In this document: one piece after another, positions 43,490 through 51,990 of the stretch
How positions within the stretch are numbered: the stretch's first letter is position 1
Layout: every line of letters starts with the position of its first letter
NCBI GenBank assembly: GCA_039931615.1
Contig: JBDTRR010000001.1
Span: 124,001-188,000 of the forward strand
From: JAHFUI01 sp039931615
GTDB taxonomy: Bacteria; Acidobacteriota; Vicinamibacteria; Vicinamibacterales; CAVVIG01
DNA length: 64,000 bases
Direction of reading: 5' to 3'
Notes under the pieces: model-generated
The model's input: only the letters and a program-made list of their open reading frames with translations
Told to the model about the DNA's origin: nothing
Databases searched by the model: none
Program-made: the position numbers and the translations under genes

Positions 43490-44440
43490 ATGAGCCCAGA
43501 TTCCTCAGCCTGGCCCGACCTGCCCTACGCCGCGTGGAGCGAGACCTATGCGACGCTGCACCTGTGGACCCAGATCGTCGGCAAGGTGCGGCTCGCCCGG
43601 ACGCCGTGGATGAACCACTCATGGCACGTGACCCTCTACGTCACCCCACGGGGCCTGTCGACGTCGCCGATTCCCCACGGACTGCGGACGTTCGCCATCG
43701 AGTTCGACTTCGTCAGCCACCAGGTGACGGTGGAGTCGAGCGACGGCCGGGTCCAGCACATGCCGCTCGAGCCGCAGTCGGTCGCCGCGTTCTATGCGCG
43801 CCTGATGGACGCCCTGGCGGCACTCGATCTGCCGGTGCGGATTCAGACCACGCCGAACGAGATCGCCGATGGCATCCCGTTCGACCGCGACGAGACGCAC
43901 CGTTCGTACGACAGCGAATACGCCGCGCGCTTCTGGCGGGTTCTGGCCCAGGCTGATCGGGTCTTCAAGATCTTTCGATCGCGCTTCCGGGGGAAATGCA
44001 GTCCGGTGCACTTTTTCTGGGGCGCCGCGGATTTGGCGGTGACGCGCTTCTCGGGCCGGCCGGCGCCCGAGCATCCTGGCGGCGTACCGAATCTGCCGGA
44101 CTGGGTCGCCCGCGAAGCGTACTCGCATGAAGTCAGCAGCTGTGGATTCTGGGCGGGCGGAGGGCCGGTCGCGTATCCGGTGTTCTATTCGTACGCCTAT
44201 CCGGCGCCGGCCGGGTTTGCGGACGCCCGCGTGCGGCCGGACGAAGCGATCTACAGTCCGGATCTCGGGGAGTTCCTCCTGCCCTACGACCGCGTCAGGC
44301 TGGCCGTCTCGCCCGATGACACGCTGCTGGAGTTCCTGCAGTCGACCTACGAGGCGGCGGCCACCCTGGCGAGCTGGGATCGTGAAGCCCTCGAGCGCCC
44401 GTCCGATCCCAGCGTCGAGCACCGCCGCCGCCAAAGCTGA
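43490..44440 (+). CDS. DUF5996 family protein
   Basis: The 316-residue protein begins with the family pattern (WPDLPYAAWSETYATLHLW, then KVRLARTPWMNHSWHVTLYV). It continues with FDRDETHRSYDSEYAARFWR, SPVHFFWGAADLAVTRFSGR and the C-terminal FLLPYDRVRLAVSPDDTLLE. It has no signal peptide or membrane segment, so it is cytoplasmic. Function of the family is not known to me. It lies head to tail with the SRPBCC gene and ends just before a REP-like element. Confidence 0.85.
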   Translation: MSPDSSAWPDLPYAAWSETYATLHLWTQIVGKVRLARTPWMNHSWHVTLYVTPRGLSTSPIPHGLRTFAIEFDFVSHQVTVESSDGRVQHMPLEPQSVAAFYARLMDALAALDLPVRIQTTPNEIADGIPFDRDETHRSYDSEYAARFWRVLAQADRVFKIFRSRFRGKCSPVHFFWGAADLAVTRFSGRPAPEHPGGVPNLPDWVAREAYSHEVSSCGFWAGGGPVAYPVFYSYAYPAPAGFADARVRPDEAIYSPDLGEFLLPYDRVRLAVSPDDTLLEFLQSTYEAAATLASWDREALERPSDPSVEHRRRQS

Positions 44441-44465
44441 CGCGATCGGATCCGCATTCCAGAAT

Positions 44466-44530
44466 CGTACGTGGCGTCCGACTTTAGTCGGACTGCGGAT
44501 CAATCCGGCTGAAGCCGGATCCCACGTACG
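44466..44530. repeat. REP-like paired hairpin at a gene end
   Basis: The element is bounded by CGTACGTGG and CCCACGTACG, with hairpins GTCCGAC-TTTA-GTCGGAC and ATCCGGC-TGAA-GCCGGAT. Its right half is read as the last 15 or so codons and the stop of the convergent SRPBCC gene (44484-45152). Confidence 0.88.
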
Positions 44531-45152
44531 AGGGGCGAGCCGCCCGACCTCGGCGACCAGCGCGGACGATCAGGTAGACCGCCGTCCCGACCACCAGCGC
44601 GGCGCCGCCGAGGACCGCCAGGCCCGAATAGGTGATCGGCGCGGGCGGAGCGGCGACCGCCTCGAGCGCCGCCGCCGACGTCGCGCGGCGGCGCGCCAGT
44701 TCCAGCCGCAGGCTCTGTTCGCCCTGCGCCATCGCCCACCGGTGATTCGATGCGAACAGCGATTTCAGGAGAAACGAGAGCCGGCGCAGCAGCGGCTTCT
44801 GCGCGCGCAGCCGCCAGTCGAACGTGATGTCGACGAACCGGCCGGCCTGCTCGAACGTCCAGACGCCGCGGCCATCGAAATCGCCGGCGGCCGCGATCGC
44901 CAGGCGGTGCGGATAGCGCGACTCGACCACGACGAACTCCCAACGGAGCGTATACGGCAGCCAGCCCGTGGTGACCAGCGCGATGCGCCGGCCGAGACCG
45001 TCCGATCCCGGCGGCGCGGTCTCGCGCACGTCGATGTAAACCGACGGCCACCAGCGCGGGAACGCCAGCGGGTCGGACAGGATGTCGGCAACCTCGCCAC
45101 ACGTCCCCTCAACCCGCCAGCGGGTCGTGAACCGGTAGTCGTTCGAAACCAT
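44484..45152 (-). CDS. SRPBCC protein with C-terminal membrane anchor
   Basis: The 222-residue protein has a START-like domain (residues about 5-150: YRFTTRWRVEGTCGEVADIL, WWPSVYIDVRE, WTFEQAGRFVDITFDWRLRA). A helix, an Ala-rich linker and one membrane segment (about 177-197: SGLAVLGGAALVVGTAVYLI) follow. The tail PSYVGSGFSRIDPQSD is encoded by the REP-like element at 44466-44530, so the original C-terminus was probably a little shorter or different. It sits 9 bases downstream of the M16 peptidase on the same strand. Confidence 0.82.
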   Translation of the reverse strand: MVSNDYRFTTRWRVEGTCGEVADILSDPLAFPRWWPSVYIDVRETAPPGSDGLGRRIALVTTGWLPYTLRWEFVVVESRYPHRLAIAAAGDFDGRGVWTFEQAGRFVDITFDWRLRAQKPLLRRLSFLLKSLFASNHRWAMAQGEQSLRLELARRRATSAAALEAVAAPPAPITYSGLAVLGGAALVVGTAVYLIVRAGRRGRAARPSYVGSGFSRIDPQSD

Positions 45153-45161
45153 ACAAAGAGG

Positions 45162-47993
45162 TTATGGGGCCGCGACCTTCTTGCCCTCCACCGTCCGCAC
45201 TTCCGTCGCCCCGAGGTTGAGCTTCTGGAGCTCCGGCTCGATCTTGCCGCGATCCCCGACCGCGACCACGATCAGCTTCTCCGGCGCCAGATACTTCTTC
45301 GCCGCCGCCTGCGCCTGCTCCATCGTCACCGACTCGACCCGCGCCGGATAGTTCGTGAAGTAGTCGAGCCCGAGATCGTAGATGTAGACGTTTGAAAAGC
45401 TTCCGGCAGCGCTCGCGCTCGTCTCGAAGGCGCCGGGCAGTGAACGGGCGAGGGCGTCCTTCGACAGCCGCAGTTCGTCGGCGCTCATCAGCTTGTCCCC
45501 CATCCCGCGGACTTCCTTGAGGATCTCGGTGACCGCGGGCGCGGTCACGTCAGTACGGACGCCGGCGCCGGTGACGAATGGACCTGCCGACCGGCGGAAC
45601 GCGAACTGCGAGCTGGCGCCGTAGGTGTAGCCATGCTCTTCGCGAAGATTCATGTTGATGCGGCTCGAGAACAATCCGCCCAGCGCCATGTTCATCACCT
45701 GAATCGCCTGGAAGTCCGGCGACGACCGTGGCGCGCCGATGCCGACAACGCGCAGCTCGGTCTGGGGCGCCCCCGGCTTGTCGACGATCACCACTCGAGC
45801 GGTGGCGGTGTCCGGGCTGCCCAGCACCGTCCTGGCCGGCGTTCCGGACGGCCACCCGCCGAACGCCTTTTCCGCCAGCGGCTTGAGCTCGGCCATGGTG
45901 ATGTCGCCCGCTACGACCAGCGCCGCGTTGTTGGGCACGAAGTTCTGCTTCCAGAACGTCTCCATGTCGCCGCGCGACACGGCCTTGACCGCCGGCTCCG
46001 TGCCGATCTCGGTGAAGCCGTACGGATGGCGCTCGCCGTAGAGAACGGCAGCCGTGACGCTGGCCGCGACCTGTCCGGCGTTCTCCCGCTGCTGGACCAG
46101 CTGAGCGAGCCGGCTGGCGCGCTGACGCTCGATCTCGTCGGCCGGAAACGACGGACGAAGCGCGACGTCCGCCATCAGCTCCAACGTCTGGCCGAAGTTC
46201 TTCTTCAACGACCCGCCCTGGACGAACGTCGCGTCCATCGTGCTTCTCGTGCCGAGGCTGGCGCCGAGCTGGGCGAGCTGATCGGCAATCTGCAGCGAGC
46301 TTCGCGTCGTCGTGCCCTCGTCGAGCATCGCCGACGTGAAATTGGCCAGGCCGGGCTTGTCGAGCGGGTTGGCGTCGCTGCCGGTCCGGACGACAAGGTT
46401 GGCGGCCACGACGGGCAGGCCGGCGCGCGGGCTGAGCAGCACCGTCAGGCCGTTGGCAAGCCGCGTCGACTCGGGGGGAGCCAGCTGGAGCACCCGCAAG
46501 GTCCCACCCTTGGGCGGCTCATTGCGCCACGCCTCCTCGACGTTGCTCGATTCGGTCCCCTCACCCGCCTTCGCCTGGCCCGGCGGCGGCGTCGCCACCT
46601 GCGGCCCGAGCACCTTCTCTCCCGGTACCGCCTGCACGACGACGCGGGCGCTGTTCTTCAATTGATCGCTGGCAAACGTCCGCACCGAGGCTGGCGTGAC
46701 CTCGCGGTAACGCTGGATGTCCTTCTGCAGATAATCGGGCGTCCCCAGGAAGTGGTTGTACATGTTGAGGCGATCGGCGACGCCGCCAAAGCCGCCCAAT
46801 GTCTCCAGCCCGGTAACAATCCGCGTCTCGATGGTGTTCCGCGCCCGTTCGACCTCGGCCGCATCGGGCGGCGAGGCGCGGAACTTGTCCAGTTCCTCGT
46901 CGACCGCCTTCTCGAGCTCCGCCGCGGTGTGTCCCGGCCGCGCCGTCACCTCGATCTGGAACATCGAGCCGAGTGTCAGCGAGTACTGCTGCGCGCTGAC
47001 GTTCTGCGCAATCTGCAGGTCGTAGACCAGCCGCTTGTACAACCGGCTCGACTTGCCGCCGCCGAGGATCGTGGCGGCGATGTCCGCGTCGGCATCGCCC
47101 GGCTTGTAGATCGGCGACGTGATCCAGGTGAGATAGATGCGCGGCAGCTCGACCCGGTCGGTGACGACCTTGCGCCGTTCCTGCGTGATCTTGGGGGTGA
47201 CCGCCGTGATCGGCGGCACTGGCGCGCCGCGCTTCAGCGTCCCGAAGTACTTGGCGACGAGCGCCTTCGCCTGCGCCTTGTCGAAGTCGCCGACGATGGC
47301 GAGGCTGGCGTTGTTGGGCGTGTAGTAGAGCTTGAAGAAGCGCTTCACATCCTCCAGCTTCGCCGCCTGGATGTCCTCGTGTGAGCCGATGACGTTGGCG
47401 TAGTAGGGATGGTCTGGTGGAAACAGCGTTTGCGCCACCGCTTCGTCGGCCACGCCGTAGGGGCGGTTCTCCACGCTCTGACGCCGTTCGTTGCGCACCA
47501 CGTCCTGCTGATTGGCCAGCTGCGGTGCGTCGAGCTTGTCGAGCAGATAGCCCATGCGGTCGGACTCCAGCCACAAGGCGAGCTCCAATTGACTCGACGG
47601 GAGCGTTTCGAAGTAGTTGGTGCGATCGAAATCAGTCGTGCCGTTGATGTCGCTGGCGCCGGCGGATTCGAGGAACTTGAAATGGGTGTCGGGCGGCACG
47701 TGCCTCGAGCCCTGGAACATCATGTGCTCGAACAGGTGGGCAAAGCCGGTCAGTCCCCTGACTTCATTCGCCGGGCCAACGTGATACCAGAGACTGACGG
47801 CAACCAGCGGCAGCCGCTTGTCCTCGCTGAGGATGACGTCGAGGCCGTTCGGCAGCGTGTACTTCTCGAACACCAGCGGCGGGATGTCGGCGGCGCCGGC
47901 CGCGCCGCGCTGCTGCGCCATCGGCGCGGTCGCCGCGGAGGCCACGAACAGCACCAGCCCGAGAATCCAGCGCCGCGGATACAGCATGTTCAT
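45162..47993 (-). CDS. M16-family zinc metallopeptidase, two-domain, secreted
   Basis: The 943-residue protein has a signal peptide (WILGLVLFVASAATAPMAQQ) and an active N-terminal half with the inverted zinc motif His86-x-x-Glu89-His90 (FAHLFEHMMFQGS) and the downstream acidic NERRQSVENRPYG. The C-terminal half (from about 510, STRLANGLTVLLSPRAGLPV) repeats the fold without the zinc motif, as is normal for the non-catalytic M16 partner. Single-chain fusions of this kind are processing or periplasmic peptidases. ATG 47993 has AGAGGA seven bases upstream. Confidence 0.93.
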   Translation of the reverse strand: MNMLYPRRWILGLVLFVASAATAPMAQQRGAAGAADIPPLVFEKYTLPNGLDVILSEDKRLPLVAVSLWYHVGPANEVRGLTGFAHLFEHMMFQGSRHVPPDTHFKFLESAGASDINGTTDFDRTNYFETLPSSQLELALWLESDRMGYLLDKLDAPQLANQQDVVRNERRQSVENRPYGVADEAVAQTLFPPDHPYYANVIGSHEDIQAAKLEDVKRFFKLYYTPNNASLAIVGDFDKAQAKALVAKYFGTLKRGAPVPPITAVTPKITQERRKVVTDRVELPRIYLTWITSPIYKPGDADADIAATILGGGKSSRLYKRLVYDLQIAQNVSAQQYSLTLGSMFQIEVTARPGHTAAELEKAVDEELDKFRASPPDAAEVERARNTIETRIVTGLETLGGFGGVADRLNMYNHFLGTPDYLQKDIQRYREVTPASVRTFASDQLKNSARVVVQAVPGEKVLGPQVATPPPGQAKAGEGTESSNVEEAWRNEPPKGGTLRVLQLAPPESTRLANGLTVLLSPRAGLPVVAANLVVRTGSDANPLDKPGLANFTSAMLDEGTTTRSSLQIADQLAQLGASLGTRSTMDATFVQGGSLKKNFGQTLELMADVALRPSFPADEIERQRASRLAQLVQQRENAGQVAASVTAAVLYGERHPYGFTEIGTEPAVKAVSRGDMETFWKQNFVPNNAALVVAGDITMAELKPLAEKAFGGWPSGTPARTVLGSPDTATARVVIVDKPGAPQTELRVVGIGAPRSSPDFQAIQVMNMALGGLFSSRINMNLREEHGYTYGASSQFAFRRSAGPFVTGAGVRTDVTAPAVTEILKEVRGMGDKLMSADELRLSKDALARSLPGAFETSASAAGSFSNVYIYDLGLDYFTNYPARVESVTMEQAQAAAKKYLAPEKLIVVAVGDRGKIEPELQKLNLGATEVRTVEGKKVAAP

Positions 47994-48121
47994 TGTCAAT
48001 CCTCTTGTCGGAGCGTCTCTTCTGAAGCGTTTGCCAACCCGATCGGCTGCTCGAGCACATTTACACTACCGTACGGACGGCACAGCTGACTGTGGGACCA
48101 ACACCATTTCCATTTCCATTT

Positions 48122-48183
48122 GTACGTGGGGTCCGCCTTCAGGCGGACCGCCCACAGTCCGGCTGAAGCTGGACGCCACGTAC
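48122..48183. repeat. REP-like paired hairpin
   Basis: The element is bounded by GTACGTGGG and CCACGTAC, with hairpins GTCCGCC-TTCA-GGCGGAC and GTCCGGC-TGAA-GCTGGAC (one mismatch). It lies between the start of the M16 gene and the end of the MscS gene. Confidence 0.85.
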
Positions 48184-48280
48184 CAACAAAAAGCCCCCAA
48201 AATGTCGGACGGGGCTGGGTCGCCCGACGGTTCAGACGACGTCATCGACGAAACGGTTCCCGTATTTTACGAATCCGGGA

Positions 48281-49351
48281 CTACGTGCGATCGGCGTAGG
48301 GCCGGATGCCCCGCCCCACGAACGCGGCCAGCAGCCGCCGGCGCAGCTCGTTGGCGACGTCGTGTGGTTTCAGTGGCACGGTCTTGAACCGGACGCGGAT
48401 GGTGGCCAGTCCGTCGGCCAGTGACTCCACCCCGACGATCTCGATCGGCGCGAGGATCATCGGCTGCCAGGCGGCTTCCTGCTCCATTGCGGCGGCGACC
48501 GCGCGAATCGTGCCGTTGACGCGATCGATGTTCTCCCCGTAGGTGACCCGCACGTCGACGATGGCGTAGGCGAACAGTTTGCTCAGGTTGGCCAGCGCCG
48601 TTACCGTCCCGTTCGGAAAGACCTGCACGGCGCCCTCCCCGTCCCGCAGCACGATGGTCCTGAGGTTGATGTGCTCGACCGTGCCAGAGATGCCGTTGAT
48701 GCGGGCGGCGTCGCCGACCCGGACCTGGTCCTCGAGAATCAGGAAGAAGCCCGAGATCACGTCGCGGACCAGATTCTGGGCGCCGAATCCGATCGCCAGC
48801 CCGGCGATGCCGGCGCCGGTCAGGATCGGCAGCACGTCGATCGACAGCTCTCGCAGCAGCATCAGCAGCGCGATGAAGCCGACCGACGCCCTGACCAGGT
48901 TGGTGAGGATGCCGCCCAGGGTCGCGGTCCGCCGCTGCCATTCGAAGTCGGTTTGGGCGGAGCGCCGCCCGACCTTGTATTGCAGATGCTCGATCGCCAG
49001 GCTGGCGGCGCGGATCACGACATAGCCGCCGACGATGATGATCAGGCTGTTGACGCCGTGGGCGAGGACCCAGCTGGCCACCAGCCGCGGATCCCACCGC
49101 AGTTCGCCGATGCCCAGCCGGGCCATGGCGAGCGAGACGCTGGCCACCGCGGCAATCCCGTAAGCCAGCACCGTCATCGCTCGAATCAGCTGCCTGGCGC
49201 GAATCTGGACGGCCGCCCGGTTCTCGGGACTGACGATCTCGAGGCCGCCGAGCAGACGATGGACGAGCGCGTGCGCGAGGCGAACGGCGAGGGCCGCGGC
49301 CAGGAACGCCAGGATGGCGGCAGCGACGGTAGCGTAGGGCACGGCTGGCAC
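48281..49351 (-). CDS. MscS-family mechanosensitive channel
   Basis: The 356-residue protein starts at a GTG that shares one base with the pyruvate kinase stop (TAGTG). It has an N-terminal membrane helix (ATVAAAILAFLAAALAVRLA), two or three more, and the pore helix block LPILTGAGIAGLAIGFGAQN followed by LVRDVISGFFLILEDQVRVG. The cytoplasmic beta domain has ISGTVEHINLRTIVLRDGEG and VQVFPNGTVTALANLSK. It opens under membrane tension to release solutes. Coupling to pyruvate kinase by a shared base is unusual. Confidence 0.9.
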   Translation of the reverse strand: MPAVPYATVAAAILAFLAAALAVRLAHALVHRLLGGLEIVSPENRAAVQIRARQLIRAMTVLAYGIAAVASVSLAMARLGIGELRWDPRLVASWVLAHGVNSLIIIVGGYVVIRAASLAIEHLQYKVGRRSAQTDFEWQRRTATLGGILTNLVRASVGFIALLMLLRELSIDVLPILTGAGIAGLAIGFGAQNLVRDVISGFFLILEDQVRVGDAARINGISGTVEHINLRTIVLRDGEGAVQVFPNGTVTALANLSKLFAYAIVDVRVTYGENIDRVNGTIRAVAAAMEQEAAWQPMILAPIEIVGVESLADGLATIRVRFKTVPLKPHDVANELRRRLLAAFVGRGIRPYADRT

Positions 49352-50769
49352 TACAGACGCTGAATTCTGAGGAAGTTGGCGTCGGATCTGGTCAGATCCA
49401 GATTGATGTTGATGAACACGACGGCCAGACCGGACTCGACGAAGCCGTGCGCGACGAGCTGGCTGCCGATCGCGACGCCTGAGAGATCCACCGGGTCGCC
49501 GATGTCGAGACAGACCGGCACGACGCCCCAGTGGAGCGCGAGCCGGCGGGCGGTCACCCCCTCGTTGGTGGCCGCGAAAATCGGCGCCCGCGGCCGCAGT
49601 GTCGACAGCCACCGCGCCGTGGTGCCGCCTCGCGTCACCGCGACGATGGCCTGCGCATCGCCCCGTTCCGCCAGCGTGACCGCAGCGGCACACAGTGCCC
49701 GTGAGTGATCGTCGTCCTCGACGCTCCGGCGCAAGGCGAGCGGCAGTTCGCCGGCCGGACTCGATTCCGCGTCGCGAATGATCGCATCGAGCGTCTGCAC
49801 CGTCCGGGCAGGGAACGCGCCCGCCGCCGTTTCCCCGGCCAGCATGATGGCGTCGACGCCGGCGTCGACCGCATTGGCGGCATCGCTGACTTCGGCGCGG
49901 GTCGGCCGCGGTTCGTGGGTCATCGACTCGAGGACCTGGGTCGCGACAATGACCGGGATGCCGCGGAGACGGGCGGCCAGGACAATCTCCTTCTGGGCGC
50001 GCGGCACCCGCTCGAGCGGCATCTCGAGCCCGAGATCGCCGCGGGCGACCATGACGGCATCGCACGACTCCAGAATCTCGTCGAGGTGTTCGAGGGCCTG
50101 CGGCCGTTCGAGCTTGGCGACCAGCGGCACATCGACGCCGTCGGCGTCCGCCAGCAACTGCCGGGCCAGCCGGAGGTCGGCCGCGCTCTGCACGAAGCTG
50201 ACCGCGACCATGTCGACGCCGATCGACCGGCCGAACTTCAGGTCGTCGATGTCCTTGGGCGTGATGGCGGACGCCGGCAGGACGACGCCAGGGGCGTTGA
50301 TGCCCTTGCGCTCGCCGAGCAGGCCGCCTTCGACGACGGTGGTCTGGATGTCGACGCCATCGGTGCCCTCCACCCGCAGCTCGATCAATCCATCCGACAG
50401 CAGCAGTCGATCGCCGGGGCGGACACCGCGGGCCAGGCCGGCGAACGGCGTCGACACGCAGCCGGGACCGCCGACGAACTCGCCGGTCTTGATCCGCAGC
50501 GGGTCGCCGTTGTTCAACCGCAGGGGCCGGCCGCCGTCGAGCGCGCCGGTCCGGATTTTCGGGCCGCTCAGATCCTGCAGCACCGCGACCTCCCGCCCGG
50601 CGCGGTGCGCCGCCGCCCGGACGCGCGACAACGTCGCCCCGTGCGACTGATGCGTGCCGTGCGAGAAGTTCAACCGGAAGATGTCGGTGCCAGCGGCAAT
50701 CAAGGCGTCGATCATCGCCTCCGAATCGCTGGCCGGGCCGAGGGTGGAGATGATCTTGGTGTGCCGCAT
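49351..50769 (-). CDS. pyk: Pyruvate kinase
   Basis: The 472-residue enzyme transfers phosphate from phosphoenolpyruvate to ADP, the last step of glycolysis. It begins MRHTKIISTLGPASDSEAMI. It has the substrate Arg region FRLNFSHGTHQSH, the B domain after LQDLSGPKIRTG, and active-site Lys/Glu/Asp in VPLVAKLERPQALEHLDEIL and MVARGDLGLEMPLERVP. The monovalent-cation/lid segment is ATQVLESMTHEPRPTRAEVS. A C-terminal allosteric domain starts at about 355. The frame is open upstream to 51108 only because the word array there lacks stops. Stop and MscS start share one base. Confidence 0.95.
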   Translation of the reverse strand: MRHTKIISTLGPASDSEAMIDALIAAGTDIFRLNFSHGTHQSHGATLSRVRAAAHRAGREVAVLQDLSGPKIRTGALDGGRPLRLNNGDPLRIKTGEFVGGPGCVSTPFAGLARGVRPGDRLLLSDGLIELRVEGTDGVDIQTTVVEGGLLGERKGINAPGVVLPASAITPKDIDDLKFGRSIGVDMVAVSFVQSAADLRLARQLLADADGVDVPLVAKLERPQALEHLDEILESCDAVMVARGDLGLEMPLERVPRAQKEIVLAARLRGIPVIVATQVLESMTHEPRPTRAEVSDAANAVDAGVDAIMLAGETAAGAFPARTVQTLDAIIRDAESSPAGELPLALRRSVEDDDHSRALCAAAVTLAERGDAQAIVAVTRGGTTARWLSTLRPRAPIFAATNEGVTARRLALHWGVVPVCLDIGDPVDLSGVAIGSQLVAHGFVESGLAVVFININLDLTRSDANFLRIQRL

Positions 50770-50775
50770 ATACTC

Positions 50776-51128
50776 TGGTCCTTGGTGCTTGGTTCTTGGT
50801 CCTTGGTCCGGCCTTGGTCCTTGGTCCGGCCCTGGTCCTTGGTCCGGATTTGGTCCTTGGTCCGGATTTGGTCCTTTGTCCGGATTTGGTCCTTTGTCCG
50901 GATTTGGTCCTTTGTCCGGATTTGGTCCTTGGCGCTTGGGCGTTCTTGGTCCTCCGTCCTCGGTCGTCGTTGGTGCCAAGGACCAGGCCGCCAAAGGATC
51001 AGGCACCGCCCAAGGACCAGGTAGCTCCAAGGACCAGGCCCCCCCAAGGACCAAGGACCGACCAAGGACCAAGGACCGACCAAGGACCAAGAACCGACCA
51101 AGGACCAAGGACTAAGCACCAAGGACTA
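50776..51128. repeat. Large inverted array of GGTCCTTGG / CCAAGGACC words
   Basis: The 363-base gap between the divergent pyruvate kinase and O-methyltransferase genes is almost entirely repeats. The left part (50776-50965) has words in the GGTCCTTGG sense, including several consecutive copies of GGTCCTTTGTCCGGATTT. The right part (50978-51128) has the reverse complement, CCAAGGACCGACCAAGG. The two halves could pair into a very long imperfect stem centred near 50970. No conventional promoter boxes are visible, although promoters for both genes must be here. Confidence 0.9.
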
Positions 51129-51132
51129 GATT

Positions 51133-51792
51133 ATGGGCGGTATCGTCCCAGACGTCGTCGAGCAGTACCTGGCCGGGCTGAATCAACTCGCTGATCCGAT
51201 CCTGCGCGATCTCGAGCGCGCCGGGAAGGAGCAGAAGCTGCCGCTGATCGACGCCGAGGTCGGCGCGCTGCTGCGCGTCCTCGCCACCGCGATCGGGGCG
51301 GCGCGGATCCTGGAAATCGGCACCGCCATCGGCTATTCCGGAATCTGGCTCGCCGGCGGGCTGCCGCCCGATGGGATGCTGCTGACGATGGAGGTCAAGG
51401 CGGAGCGGGCGCAGATCGCCCGCGACAACTTCGCGCGGGCCGGTCTGGCCGGGCGGGCGACGGTCATCGTCGGCGACGCCCAGCGGATGCTGGCGAAGGT
51501 CTCGGGGCCGTTCGACCTGATTTTCCAGGACGGCGACAAGCCGCAATACCTGACCCAGCTCGAGCGGCTGGTCGAGCTGCTCCGGCCGGGCGGCCTGCTC
51601 GTCACCGATAACGTGCTGTGGGACGGCGACGTCGTGCCCGGGTTCGGTGCGCCCGCGAAGAATCAGGCCGACGATACCAGGGCGATCGCCGAGTACAACC
51701 AGCGGATCAACAATCATCCGCAGTTGATGACGGTGGTCGTGCCGCTGCGCGACGGCGTGGCGATTTCGGTAAAGAGACCGCGTCCGGCCTGA
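51133..51792 (+). CDS. SAM-dependent O-methyltransferase (class I, OMT family 3)
   Basis: The 219-residue protein has the methyltransferase_3 pattern: helix-rich start, SAM loop ILEIGTAIGYSGIWLA, acidic ribose-binding MEVKAERAQIARDNFARAG, metal/catalytic DLIFQDGDKPQYL and LLVTDNVLWDGDV. Relatives methylate catechols or caffeoyl-CoA using a divalent metal. The acceptor here is unknown. It is separated by 54 bases from the small AtzG-like gene and may head the OMT-AtzG-like-amidase transcript. Confidence 0.9.
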   Translation: MGGIVPDVVEQYLAGLNQLADPILRDLERAGKEQKLPLIDAEVGALLRVLATAIGAARILEIGTAIGYSGIWLAGGLPPDGMLLTMEVKAERAQIARDNFARAGLAGRATVIVGDAQRMLAKVSGPFDLIFQDGDKPQYLTQLERLVELLRPGGLLVTDNVLWDGDVVPGFGAPAKNQADDTRAIAEYNQRINNHPQLMTVVVPLRDGVAISVKRPRPA

Positions 51793-51846
51793 AGCGCGGC
51801 GGCACCGGCCCGATCGAAACGGTCCGCCCACCGCCCCGAGGACACC

Positions 51847-51990
51847 ATGACGATTGACGCCTGGCTCGCCTGCGCGCTGGCCGACGCTGACACCCGGAAT
51901 CTGCCGGAACTCAAACCGCTGCTCGAAACGCTGGCCCGCGTCATCGCGACGCTGCGGGCCGCCGACTTCAACGACCGTGCCGATGCCTGA
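51847..51990 (+). CDS. 47-residue AtzG-like (DUF4089-type) amidase partner
   Basis: This short gene encodes MTIDAWLACALADADTRNLP followed by a helix ELKPLLETLARVIATLRAAD. Its stop overlaps the amidase start by 8 bases (51983-51990), so the two are translationally coupled. Size, position directly before an AtzE-type amidase and the two-helix pattern fit the small AtzG-like subunits that stabilise such amidases. The family match is by pattern only, as the sequence is short. Confidence 0.6.
   Translation: MTIDAWLACALADADTRNLPELKPLLETLARVIATLRAADFNDRADA

Noticed and set aside
50770..51108. N-terminal extension of pyruvate kinase rich in LVLGRS repeats
   Set aside because: It is translation of the GGTCCTTGG word array, which lacks stops in several frames. 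The family-like N-terminus begins exactly at ATG 50769.
50776..51128. CRISPR array
   Set aside because: The repeats have no constant unit or spacers of regular length, words drift in register and occur in both orientations, and no cas genes are present.
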